Below, piece after piece: positions 46,379 through 54,972 of a DNA stretch of 64,000 bases. A model generated the notes under the pieces. That model was given only the letters and a program-made list of their open reading frames with translations, had not been told where the DNA came from and did no database searches. The stretch spans positions 57,072 through 121,071 of the forward strand of contig DHSR01000083.1 of NCBI GenBank assembly GCA_002410555.1, given 5' to 3'. Position numbers and translations under genes: made by a program. This DNA is from Bacteroidales bacterium UBA5281. GTDB lineage: Bacteria; Bacteroidota; Bacteroidia; Bacteroidales; Lentimicrobiaceae. Numbering within the stretch: the first letter of the stretch is position 1; every line of letters begins with the position of its first letter.

Positions 46379-47206
46379 ATGGAAAAACTAATCATCACTG
46401 CCGCCATTAGCGGTGCCGAGGTACTCAAAGAGCACAACCCTGCCGTACCTTACACCAAAGAAGAATTTGTGCGCGAAGCCAAATCAGCTTACGATGCCGG
46501 GGCAAGCATCATCCATCTGCATGTCCGCTGGGACGATGGTACACCCACCCAGGACAAAGGAAGGTTCGAGGAAATTATAAATGCCATAAAAGAAGAAGTA
46601 CACGATGTAATCATACAACCTTCAACCGGTGGCGCCGTGGGCATGACCGATGACGAGCGCTTACAGCCTACCGAACTGCGTCCCGAAATGGCCACCCTCG
46701 ACTGTGGTACCCTGAATTTTGGCGGTGATGAAGTGTTTACCAATACCGAAAATACCATTAAATACTTTGGCAAACGCATGATTGAGTTGGGTATAAAGCC
46801 CGAACTGGAAGTTTTCGATAAAAGCATGATTGACATGGCTCTTCGCCTGCACAAAAAAGGATTTATTCAGGATCCCATGCATTTCGACCTGGTGATGGGC
46901 GTAAATGGTGGCATTACCGGGGAACTGCGCGACTTTGTTTTTCTGCGTCACAGCCTGCCTGCCGGGGCTACTTATACAGTGGCTGGCATAGGTCGCTTTG
47001 AATTCCCGCTTGCCATGGCAGCCATTATTGACGGCGGTCACGTAAGGGTCGGATTTGAGGACAATGTTTATTTAAGTAAGGGCGTTTTAGCAAAATCGAA
47101 TGGTGAACTAGTGGACAAAGTAGTTCGCATGGCCAAAGAAATGGGCCGTGAAATTGCTACTCCGGCAGAAGCACGTCGCATTTTAGGTCTGAAACCACTG
47201 AATTAA
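46379..47206 (+). CDS. kce: Kce, 3-keto-5-aminohexanoate cleavage enzyme
   Basis: The 275-residue member of the beta-keto acid cleavage (BKACE) family starts LIITAAISGAEVLKEHNPAV. It carries the zinc motif HLHVR (about 44-48), the second ligand region GGHVRVGFEDN, and PSTGGAVGMT. It converts 5-amino-3-oxohexanoate plus acetyl-CoA to 3-aminobutyryl-CoA and acetoacetate. It stands between kal and kdd. Confidence 0.95.
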   Translation: MEKLIITAAISGAEVLKEHNPAVPYTKEEFVREAKSAYDAGASIIHLHVRWDDGTPTQDKGRFEEIINAIKEEVHDVIIQPSTGGAVGMTDDERLQPTELRPEMATLDCGTLNFGGDEVFTNTENTIKYFGKRMIELGIKPELEVFDKSMIDMALRLHKKGFIQDPMHFDLVMGVNGGITGELRDFVFLRHSLPAGATYTVAGIGRFEFPLAMAAIIDGGHVRVGFEDNVYLSKGVLAKSNGELVDKVVRMAKEMGREIATPAEARRILGLKPLN

Positions 47207-47310
47207 AATAATCAACTTTTGCAGTCGGTAAAATTCAATCTATTATTTTAGCCGGCTGAAAATACTTTTGAAATAAAACGGAAACTTCAACAAAAAAACC
47301 TACAAACTGA

Positions 47311-48351
47311 ATGAAAAAAGGAAACAAATACGGTGTTCACCGTGTAATTGAGCCACAGGGTGTGCTTCCACAACCGGCCAATAAATTGGACAATAATATG
47401 GACGAGTTGTACGACAACGAAATCCTGATTGATGTGATCACCCTGAATGTGGACTCAGCCAGTTTCACACAGATTAAAGAACAATCCGGAGGCGATGAGG
47501 AGAAAATCAAAGAAATCATGTTCGACATCGTAGCCAAACAAGGTAAACATCGCAACCCTGTAACCGGATCAGGCGGTATGCTGCTTGGCAGAGTAGAGAA
47601 AATAGGCTCTGCCCTCGAAGGCAAAATTAACCTGAAAGTTGGTGATAAAATTGCCACGCTTGTTTCGCTTTCGCTTACTCCGCTTCGCATTGACAAGATC
47701 AAAGCCATCCGCAAAGATGTGGATCAGGTGGACATTGAAGGCAAAGCCATTCTATTTGAAAGTGGCATTTACGCCAAAATTCCGGATGACATGCCTGAAA
47801 AGCTGGCCTTATCTGCTCTTGATGTAGCCGGAGCTCCTGCGCAAACTGCCAAACTTGTTAAACCGGGTGACATAGTCGTAATCATCGGTGCCGGTGGTAA
47901 ATCAGGCATGCTATGCTGCTACGAAGCTAAAAAACGCGCCGGTGTAACAGGTAAGGTTATTGGCATCACACACAGTGAAAAAAGCACAAAACGCTTGCAG
48001 GATTTAGGTTTCTGTGACCATGTTTTCCCAGCTAATGCAACGCTTCCGGTAGCCGTCATGGAAAAGGTTGCTGAGCTAACCAATGGCGAGATGGCCGATA
48101 TTACCATCAACAACGTGAACATCAATGATACAGAAATGACGAGCATATTGTGCACCAAAGATACCGGTACCGTTTATTTCTTCTCTATGGCCACCAGCTT
48201 TACCAAAGCTGCTTTGGGTGCTGAAGGAGTAGGCAGCGATGTTACTATGATTGTAGGAAATGGTTACACTAAAGGTCATGCTGAAATTACGCTTGAACTG
48301 CTCCGCGAAAGCAAAAAGTTGCGGGATATCTTTACTGAGCTTTACGCATAA
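47311..48351 (+). CDS. kdd: Kdd, L-erythro-3,5-diaminohexanoate dehydrogenase
   Basis: The 346-residue protein matches the family from its start (GVHRVIEPQGVLPQPANKLD). It has a Rossmann fold with DIVVIIGAGGKSGMLCCYEA in the centre. It oxidatively deaminates 3,5-diaminohexanoate to 5-amino-3-oxohexanoate with NAD+. It lies 104 bases after kce. A strong hairpin separates it from kamA. Confidence 0.94.
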   Translation: MKKGNKYGVHRVIEPQGVLPQPANKLDNNMDELYDNEILIDVITLNVDSASFTQIKEQSGGDEEKIKEIMFDIVAKQGKHRNPVTGSGGMLLGRVEKIGSALEGKINLKVGDKIATLVSLSLTPLRIDKIKAIRKDVDQVDIEGKAILFESGIYAKIPDDMPEKLALSALDVAGAPAQTAKLVKPGDIVVIIGAGGKSGMLCCYEAKKRAGVTGKVIGITHSEKSTKRLQDLGFCDHVFPANATLPVAVMEKVAELTNGEMADITINNVNINDTEMTSILCTKDTGTVYFFSMATSFTKAALGAEGVGSDVTMIVGNGYTKGHAEITLELLRESKKLRDIFTELYA

Positions 48352-48372
48352 ACGGCTTAAACAGAATCATAC

Positions 48373-48403
48373 ATCCCTTTTCGCCTTCGTGGCGAAAAGG
48401 GAT
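48373..48403. repeat. Perfect 13-base hairpin between kdd and kamA
   Basis: ATCCCTTTTCGCC and GGCGAAAAGGGAT pair perfectly around TTCGT. No T-run follows, so it is probably not an intrinsic terminator. It could be a transcript-stabilising or processing structure, or a copy of a dispersed palindrome. Confidence 0.75.
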
Positions 48404-48429
48404 TTGCCACACTTAAAAAAAGGAATGAA

Positions 48430-49710
48430 ATGACTCCAATAGAAAGAAGACATCTGCTATTTCCAGGTATTACCGACGAGCAATGGAACGACTGGAAATG
48501 GCAGGTAAAAAACAGGGTGGAAACATTTGAACAGCTCCAAAAGTACATAGAGCTTACCCCAACCGAGGAGGAAGGCGTTAAAAAATCGCTGCAAACCCTT
48601 CGTATGGCCATCACGCCCTATTACCTCTCATTGATTGATCCGAATGATCCCAACGATCCGGTGCGCAAACAGGCCATACCATCGGGAAGCGAAACCCACA
48701 TTTCACCCGCTGACTTGCTTGATCCGCTGCACGAAGACGAGGATGCTCCGGTGCCGGGCCTCACCCACCGCTATCCCGACAGGGTGTTGTTCCTGATTAC
48801 CGACATGTGCTCTATGTACTGTCGCCATTGTACCCGCAGGCGTTTCGCCGGACAAACCGACCACGCTTCTCCAACCGAAAGGATTCAGGCCGGCATTGAT
48901 TACATTGCCCGTACCCCTCAGATACGTGACGTACTGCTTTCGGGTGGCGATGCACTAATGGTAAACGACAGGATGCTGGAATCCATCATCCAAAGGCTCC
49001 GGGCCATTCCTCATGTGGAAATTATCCGTCTGGGTACCCGTGTGCCGGTAGTGTGCCCACAGCGCATCACCGATGATCTGGTGAATATGCTTAAGAAATA
49101 TCACCCCATCTGGCTGAACACCCATTTTAACCATCCAAACGAAATTACCCCGGAATCCACCGGGGCTTGTGCCAAAATGGCCAATGTAGGTATTCCTTTG
49201 GGAAATCAAAGTGTACTGCTTCGCGGGGTGAATGATTGCGTAAATGTAATGAAACGTCTGGTTCATGGTCTGGTGAAAATAAGGGTGCGTCCGTATTACA
49301 TCTATCAATGCGACCTTTCCATGGGGCTGGAACATTTCCGTACACCAGTTTCAAAAGGCATTGAAATTATTGAAGGATTGCGCGGCCATACTTCCGGTTA
49401 TGCAGTGCCCACCTTTGTGGTAGATGCGCCCGGTGGGGGCGGAAAAATTCCGGTAATGCCCACATATCTCATCTCGCAAAGCCCTGAGAAAGTAGCATTG
49501 CGCAATTTTGAAGGCGTAATTACCACCTACTCCCAACCAACTGATTACGAAAATGTTTGCCATTGTGAAGATTGCACCAAACAGGAGAGCGAAGGAGTAT
49601 CCTCACTGCTGGCCGGCAAGCAGCTCGCTCTCGAGCCAGCCGTATTAAACCGGAAATTACGCAAAATTGGTGTTCCGGCCAATCTGGTAAAACAAGAGGA
49701 AGTCCAATAA
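48430..49710 (+). CDS. kamA: KamA, lysine 2,3-aminomutase
   Basis: The 426-residue radical-SAM, PLP-dependent enzyme has the cluster motif C127-x3-C131-x2-C134 (MCSMYCRHCTRRRF). GGDALMVNDRMLE and the PLP-lysine region PGGGGKIPVMP follow, then a Cys-containing C-terminal zinc region (CHCEDC). These are full-length KamA features and exclude EF-P lysyltransferase-type EpmB, which is shorter. It converts L-lysine to L-beta-lysine, the entry step of the pathway. Confidence 0.96.
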   Translation: MTPIERRHLLFPGITDEQWNDWKWQVKNRVETFEQLQKYIELTPTEEEGVKKSLQTLRMAITPYYLSLIDPNDPNDPVRKQAIPSGSETHISPADLLDPLHEDEDAPVPGLTHRYPDRVLFLITDMCSMYCRHCTRRRFAGQTDHASPTERIQAGIDYIARTPQIRDVLLSGGDALMVNDRMLESIIQRLRAIPHVEIIRLGTRVPVVCPQRITDDLVNMLKKYHPIWLNTHFNHPNEITPESTGACAKMANVGIPLGNQSVLLRGVNDCVNVMKRLVHGLVKIRVRPYYIYQCDLSMGLEHFRTPVSKGIEIIEGLRGHTSGYAVPTFVVDAPGGGGKIPVMPTYLISQSPEKVALRNFEGVITTYSQPTDYENVCHCEDCTKQESEGVSSLLAGKQLALEPAVLNRKLRKIGVPANLVKQEEVQ

Positions 49711-49739
49711 ACTTTTTGCCTGCAAACTAAACTGAAATT

Positions 49740-49910
49740 ACATCTCCCTGCTCATCGGGGGAGATGTGATTTTGGATTACTTATGCCCCGATGAAATTCA
49801 TTTTAAGAAAGAGATTCTTCAGCTCACTTCGTTTCGCTCAGAATGACAAGCAATTGGTTATTATTTTAGGGGAGCCCGGGTGTTGAGAAAACTCTGCTTT
49901 CTCAACACCC
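49740..49910. repeat. Two hairpins in the kamA downstream spacer
   Basis: ACATCTCCC/GGGAGATGT forms a 9-base stem at 49740-49767. GGGTGTTGAGAAA/TTTCTCAACACCC forms a perfect 13-base stem at 49878-49910. Between them lies a TTCAGCTCACTTCGTTTCGC stretch of a kind common in intergenic DNA. Neither hairpin has a T-run, so readthrough into the next gene is likely. Confidence 0.65.
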
Positions 49911-49965
49911 AAAACTCCCCTCCCTACATACAAACCGGCCTAAACCTCCTCTATCCATTCACACC

Positions 49966-50973
49966 ATGCCCTTTGTAGATGAAATATTAAAATACAAAAG
50001 TGTTTCCATTGTCGGAATGGAGAAAAACACGGGCAAAACCGAGTGTCTGAATTATATTTTGAGGCGATTGGGCAACTCAAACCACCGACTGGCCATCACT
50101 TCCATTGGCCTGGATGGTGAAGGTCTGGATCAGGTTACCCAAACCCATAAACCGGAAATATTTCTGAACCAGGGTGATGTATTTGTAACCAGCGAAGCTC
50201 ATTTTCGCACGAAAAAGCTGGATGCCGAAATACTCGATCTTAGCAGGCAACGCACCTCGCTGGGCAGACTGGTAACGGCACGCGTTACCGGAAGCGGAAA
50301 AGTCATGATTTCAGGGCCTTCGGAAACCTTTTGGCTCAAACAGTTGATTGGTGATATGGATCGATATGGGGTAAATACCACACTGGTAGATGGAGCCCTT
50401 TCAAGGCAAAGTCTTGGCTCCCCTGCCATTACCGACGGCATGGTTTTAGTCACCGGAGCGGCCCTTTCAGCAAATATGCATACGTTGATTTCCAAAACGG
50501 CCTTTTTGCACGAGTTGATCTGCCTGCCGGAATGGGAGTCACAGCAAAATGAAACCCTGCTGCAGATAACCAATGGACTATGGGCAGTGGATGCGAAAGG
50601 AGAAATTCATGACCTCGGCATCGAATCGGCATTTTTACTGGAATCCAATAAAGATAAACTGTTTACCCATAGTCACACTTTTTACGTGAGTGGTGCTGTA
50701 ACCGCGGGATTGCTCAACTTCTTACGCATGCAACCCGGCATTGAAGAAACCGTAATTATTGCCCGCGACTTCTCCCGAATTTTCGCCGATAAGGAAAGTT
50801 ATCAGGCATTTACGAAGAGAGGCGGACAAATTAAAGTACTTTTGCATACAAAATTGATTGCCGTATGCGTAAATCCGGTTTCTCCACAAGGCTATGTCCT
50901 TGATTCAAAACAGCTTCGCGAAAAGCTGGCCCGAAAATTAGGTATTCCGGTTTACGATATTTTTAAACTATGA
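49966..50973 (+). CDS. P-loop-like protein of the lysine fermentation cluster, function unknown
   Basis: The 335-residue protein begins with a strand and loop resembling a Walker A motif (VSIVGMEKNTGKT, residues 13-25). The loop has five rather than four residues between Gly and GKT. SGPSETFWLKQL and TTLVDGALSRQSLGSPAITD follow, suggesting a further nucleotide-binding core. No known domain is obvious. A gene of this kind is, from memory, regularly found between kamA and kamD in lysine-fermenting bacteria and was called kamB without a known role. Its stop codon overlaps the MutS-like gene by 4 bases, implying a coupled pair. Confidence 0.8.
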   Translation: MPFVDEILKYKSVSIVGMEKNTGKTECLNYILRRLGNSNHRLAITSIGLDGEGLDQVTQTHKPEIFLNQGDVFVTSEAHFRTKKLDAEILDLSRQRTSLGRLVTARVTGSGKVMISGPSETFWLKQLIGDMDRYGVNTTLVDGALSRQSLGSPAITDGMVLVTGAALSANMHTLISKTAFLHELICLPEWESQQNETLLQITNGLWAVDAKGEIHDLGIESAFLLESNKDKLFTHSHTFYVSGAVTAGLLNFLRMQPGIEETVIIARDFSRIFADKESYQAFTKRGGQIKVLLHTKLIAVCVNPVSPQGYVLDSKQLREKLARKLGIPVYDIFKL

Positions 50974-52382
50974 CCCTCGCAAACGCAATACATCAGCAAA
51001 ATGGGCTCCGTTATATTACCGGGCTGCTGCAACTGCACTCATCGGCTGGCAGGCAACGTATGCTTTCGCAGAAATTTTTCACCGATACAACAGGACTGGA
51101 AAAAGAACTCAATCTTCTTTCGGGAATGGTGGAACGCCTCAAAGATACGGAATACCAGGGCGCATTCATCAGTATTATTCAGGGTTTGATGCAATTGCAC
51201 GACATACAGGGCACCCTCAACAATCTGGACGGTCGCAATGTACTGGATGACATTGAACTTTTCGAAATCAAACGTTTCGCGCTTATCGCAGATGAAATCG
51301 GCAAACAACTTAAAATGCTGGATTACAACGACATTAAACTTCCATCATTAAATGATGTGGTTGAACTGCTTGATCCGGAAGGCAACCGCACCGCACATTT
51401 TTTCATCTATGCTGCATACAGCGAAAAGCTGGCTCAATTGCGAAACAAGTTGAAAGCGGCGGAAGATCCGCAGTCAGATGAGGCCCACGTGCTCCATGAA
51501 AAATGTATAGAACTGGAAGATTCCATCCGCCAGGAACTTTCGGCAAAGCTTTGGGCCTTGCATTCAGACATCAGTCTGGCCTGGCAGGGTGTGGCGGAAC
51601 TCGATTTTATAATGGCCCGTGCCCGGCTGGCGATTGACCACCATCTGGTGCAACCAAAAATTTCGGAAGAAGTTACCACCTTCAAAGGATTGTTCCACCC
51701 TCAGGTAAAAGCCGTGCTGGAGCAGGAAAACCGGACTTTCCAGCCCTGGGACATCAGTTTGTACCCAGCGCCCTGCCTAATTACAGGCGCCAATATGGCC
51801 GGCAAAACCGTATTGCTGAAAACTCTTGCCCTGAACCAGTATTTATTTCAGTTCGGTTTTTATGTGGCGGCCGCTTCCGCAGAAATGGTGACGGTGGAAA
51901 AAATCATGACCGGCATTGGCGATGAGCAATCGGAACTCAGCGGCCTATCTTCTTTCGCAGCCGAAATGCTGAACATTCAATCCATCATAGCCAGTGCAAG
52001 AGCCGGGAACAAACTGCTGGTGCTGATAGACGAACCTGCACGAACCACTAATCCCCACGAAGGCATTGCCATTGCAAATGCGCTGATTGATTTACTGGAG
52101 AAGCTAAATGTCCGCAGCCTGATCACCACACACTACAGCGGATTGCAAACCCATTGCCGCAAACTGCGCGTAAAAGGACTTAGTTTTCCGCGAAACAGTG
52201 AACCCATTACGGTAGCAAATATTAACCGGTACATGGATTATTCCCTGATGGAACATTCTCACGATGAAGTGCCGCGCGAAGCCCTGCAGATTGCACAAAT
52301 ACTGGATATAGATTCAGAACTTATCCGGCGAGCTAAACATTATGCCGACCAAAACGAGAAAAACATTGTAGAATTTTTATAA
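50970..52382 (+). CDS. MutS-type ATPase of the lysine fermentation cluster, without mismatch-recognition domains
   Basis: The 470-residue protein has a helical N-terminal part like the MutS core and lever, and a C-terminal MutS ATPase domain. The ATPase domain shows Walker A GANMAGKT (273-280), the DEQSELSGLSSFAAEM signature and Walker B LLVLIDEPARTTNP (349-362). It has no N-terminal mismatch-binding domain and no Smr domain, so it is unlikely to be a repair MutS. It overlaps the P-loop-like gene by 4 bases and precedes kamD by 7. An ATP-driven role on the B12-dependent lysine 5,6-aminomutase is attractive but unproven. It may correspond to the gene called kamC elsewhere. Confidence 0.87.
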   Translation: MTLANAIHQQNGLRYITGLLQLHSSAGRQRMLSQKFFTDTTGLEKELNLLSGMVERLKDTEYQGAFISIIQGLMQLHDIQGTLNNLDGRNVLDDIELFEIKRFALIADEIGKQLKMLDYNDIKLPSLNDVVELLDPEGNRTAHFFIYAAYSEKLAQLRNKLKAAEDPQSDEAHVLHEKCIELEDSIRQELSAKLWALHSDISLAWQGVAELDFIMARARLAIDHHLVQPKISEEVTTFKGLFHPQVKAVLEQENRTFQPWDISLYPAPCLITGANMAGKTVLLKTLALNQYLFQFGFYVAAASAEMVTVEKIMTGIGDEQSELSGLSSFAAEMLNIQSIIASARAGNKLLVLIDEPARTTNPHEGIAIANALIDLLEKLNVRSLITTHYSGLQTHCRKLRVKGLSFPRNSEPITVANINRYMDYSLMEHSHDEVPREALQIAQILDIDSELIRRAKHYADQNEKNIVEFL

Positions 52383-52389
52383 CCAACCT

Positions 52390-53952
52390 ATGCAAAAGAG
52401 TAAATTAGGACTTGATTTCAACAAAGTTGCAGAAGCCAAACGACTGGCGCAAAGCATAGCCATCCCGGTGCAGCAGTTTGTTGAAGGCTACACCACGGTT
52501 ACAGTAGAGCGCACATTATGCCGGCTGCTGGGCATTGATGGCATTGATGCCAACGAAGTGCCGCTGCCAAACATTCTGGTGGACACCCTCAAAGAAAAAG
52601 GAGTGCTGAACCAGGGTGTTTTGTTTCATCTGGCCAACGCTTTGATAGAAACCGGACTGAATCCCCAGCAAATTGCGGAGCAGGTTTCGGAGGGCAAACT
52701 GGATTTGAATCGCATAAATGTCTATTCCACTGAAAAGCGGGAAGCTGCCCTGAATCCATACATCAAACAGGCCATTGAAAGGATCTCGGCCAACAGGAAA
52801 CGCCGTGAGAATTACATCGCCACCCTGGGCGGGGGCAGCAAACCTTATATCTACGTAATTGTAGCCACCGGCAACATTTATGAAGATGTGATTCAGGCTC
52901 AGGCCGCTGCACGTCAGGGAGCCGACATCATCGCAGTTATCCGTACTACGGGTCAAAGCCTGCTCGATTATGTGCCCTATGGCGCCACCACCGAAGGCTT
53001 TGGAGGCACTTTTGCCACCCAGGAAAACTTCCGCATCATGCGCACCGCGCTAAATGAAGTGGGCGAAGAAGTGGGCCGCTACATTAGGCTTTGCAATTAT
53101 TGTTCGGGCTTGTGTATGCCCGAAATTGCTGCTATGGGTGCACTCGAAGGCCTGGATGTGATGCTGAACGATGCCCTTTACGGGATTTTGTTCCGCGATA
53201 TCAATATGCAACGCACCCTGATTGACCAGTACTTTTCACGGGCCATCAATGCGTTTGCAGGAGTAATAATCAATACCGGCGAAGACAACTACCTAACCAC
53301 TGCCGATGCTTTTGAAGAAGCCCGCACTGTGCTGGCCAGCGACCTGATCAATGAGCAACTGGCGCTCATGGCGGGTTTGCCCGAAGAGCAAATGGGACTG
53401 GGACACGCCTTTGAGATGAACCCCGAACTCGAAAACGGGTTCCTCTATGAACTGGCGCAGGCACAAATGACCCGCGAAATATTCCCTAAAGCAACCCTCA
53501 AATATATGCCGCCCACCAAATTTATGACCGGTAATATTTTTAAAGGACAGATTCAAAATGCACTTTTCAATCAGATATCCATCTGGACAGGACAGGGCAT
53601 TCAACTGCTCGGCATGATGACCGAAGCCATTCACACCCCATTTATGAGCGATCGCGCAGTGGCTATCGAAAATGCACGTTACATCTTCAGCAACATGAAA
53701 AACATTGGCGATGAAGTGGAATTTAAGGAAGACGGCATTATCCGCAAGCGTGCTCAGCAGGTGCTGGAAGAAGCCATTGAATTGCTGAAACGCATTGATA
53801 ATGAGGGATTGTTTTCCTCTCTTGAAAAAGGTATTTTTGGTGATGTAAAACGTGCCAAGACGGGCGGCAAAGGCCTGCAGGGCGTGGTGCAGAAATCGGC
53901 TGAATACAACAACCCATTTATTGGATTAATGAAAGGAGAAACCACAATATGA
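52390..53952 (+). CDS. kamD: KamD, lysine 5,6-aminomutase alpha subunit
   Basis: The 520-residue protein matches the large subunit in length and features: an N-terminal KLGLDFNKVAEAKRLAQSIA, then YVIVATGNIYEDVIQAQAAA, RTTGQSLLDYVPYGATTEGF and NYCSGLCMPEIAAMGA. It forms the PLP- and substrate-binding barrel of the adenosylcobalamin enzyme that moves the 6-amino group of beta-lysine to C5. Its stop overlaps the kamE start by 4 bases. Confidence 0.96.
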   Translation: MQKSKLGLDFNKVAEAKRLAQSIAIPVQQFVEGYTTVTVERTLCRLLGIDGIDANEVPLPNILVDTLKEKGVLNQGVLFHLANALIETGLNPQQIAEQVSEGKLDLNRINVYSTEKREAALNPYIKQAIERISANRKRRENYIATLGGGSKPYIYVIVATGNIYEDVIQAQAAARQGADIIAVIRTTGQSLLDYVPYGATTEGFGGTFATQENFRIMRTALNEVGEEVGRYIRLCNYCSGLCMPEIAAMGALEGLDVMLNDALYGILFRDINMQRTLIDQYFSRAINAFAGVIINTGEDNYLTTADAFEEARTVLASDLINEQLALMAGLPEEQMGLGHAFEMNPELENGFLYELAQAQMTREIFPKATLKYMPPTKFMTGNIFKGQIQNALFNQISIWTGQGIQLLGMMTEAIHTPFMSDRAVAIENARYIFSNMKNIGDEVEFKEDGIIRKRAQQVLEEAIELLKRIDNEGLFSSLEKGIFGDVKRAKTGGKGLQGVVQKSAEYNNPFIGLMKGETTI

Positions 53953-54737
53953 GCGGCGGACAATATTCTATGGATAAAAAAGTGGGCGATCAGACCCTGG
54001 ATTTTACCCACATTAAGCCTTACGGCGACACCATGAACGATGGAAAAACACAACTCAGCTTTACCCTGCCCGTTCCCTGCACCGACGAAGCCATAGAAGC
54101 AGCCAGGCAACTGATGCGGAAGATGGGCTTTGAAAATCCACAAATTGTTTATTACAAGGAACTTACACCCGGCTTTACCTTTTTTGTTTGCTACGGAAGC
54201 TGCACCCACACCGTGGATTACACCACCATTTCGGTGCCCAAAGTAGAATCAACGGTAATGAGCATGGAAGAAACCGATGAATATATCAACCGAAACATCG
54301 GCCGCAAAATTGTAGTCATTGGCGCCAGCACAGGTACGGATGCACATACCGTAGGCATTGACGCCATTATGAACATGAAAGGCTATGCCGGCCACTACGG
54401 ACTGGAGCGCTATGAAATGTTCGACACCCTGAACATGGGCAGCCAGGTACTCAACGAGGAATTCATTGCCAAAGCCATTGAGTTGAAAGCAGATGTATTG
54501 CTGGTTTCACAAACGGTTACACAAAAAGATGTACACATAAAAAACCTGACGGAACTGGTGGAAATGCTTGAAGCCGAAGGACTGCGGCACAAGGTGATAC
54601 TCATTTGCGGCGGGCCGCGCATTTCACACGAGTTGGCTAAGGAGCTGGGCTACGATGCCGGCTTCAGCATGAATTCCTATGCCGACGATGTGGCCTCCTA
54701 CATTGCCGAAGAGATGAATAAGAGAATGCACGGATAG
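53949..54737 (+). CDS. kamE: KamE, lysine 5,6-aminomutase beta (cobalamin-binding) subunit
   Basis: The 262-residue protein carries the base-off cobalamin motif D131-x-H133-x-x-G136 (GTDAHTVGIDA). K144 (MNMKGYAGHYGLERY) sits where the PLP-anchoring Lys144 of the clostridial enzyme lies. The C-terminal Rossmann-like fold has DVLLVSQTVTQKDVHIKNL and ICGGPRISHELAKEL. The subunit binds B12 and PLP and docks on KamD. Confidence 0.97.
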   Translation: MSGGQYSMDKKVGDQTLDFTHIKPYGDTMNDGKTQLSFTLPVPCTDEAIEAARQLMRKMGFENPQIVYYKELTPGFTFFVCYGSCTHTVDYTTISVPKVESTVMSMEETDEYINRNIGRKIVVIGASTGTDAHTVGIDAIMNMKGYAGHYGLERYEMFDTLNMGSQVLNEEFIAKAIELKADVLLVSQTVTQKDVHIKNLTELVEMLEAEGLRHKVILICGGPRISHELAKELGYDAGFSMNSYADDVASYIAEEMNKRMHG

Positions 54738-54764
54738 AGATTCTATGCAGACGACCAAAAGAAT

Positions 54765-54909
54765 CACGCAAAGACGCAAGGACGCAATGATTTTTAGTAA
54801 ATTATTGTTTGCACGCCGGTGCCAGAGCACTTGTCAAAGGCCCCAACGCATGTACACGCTTTTTTTAAATAAAAAGAAAATAAACTTTGCGTCTCCGCGT
54901 CTTTGCGTG
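54765..54909. repeat. 145-base inverted-repeat element between kamE and atoB
   Basis: The arms 54765-54787 and 54887-54909 match in reverse complement at 20 of 23 bases (CACGCAAAGACGC core). They enclose 99 bases of AT-rich filler without an open frame. The form is that of a miniature inverted-repeat element or a decayed terminator. Confidence 0.68.
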
Positions 54910-54972
54910 GTATTACATCTTGAATGAAAATAAATTTAATAACCGACCTCCGGGTCAAAAAAATAGAAAATT

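Noticed and set aside
50970..52382. DNA mismatch repair MutS
   Set aside because: It lacks the mismatch-binding N-terminal domain, is too short, and is translationally tied to lysine fermentation genes.
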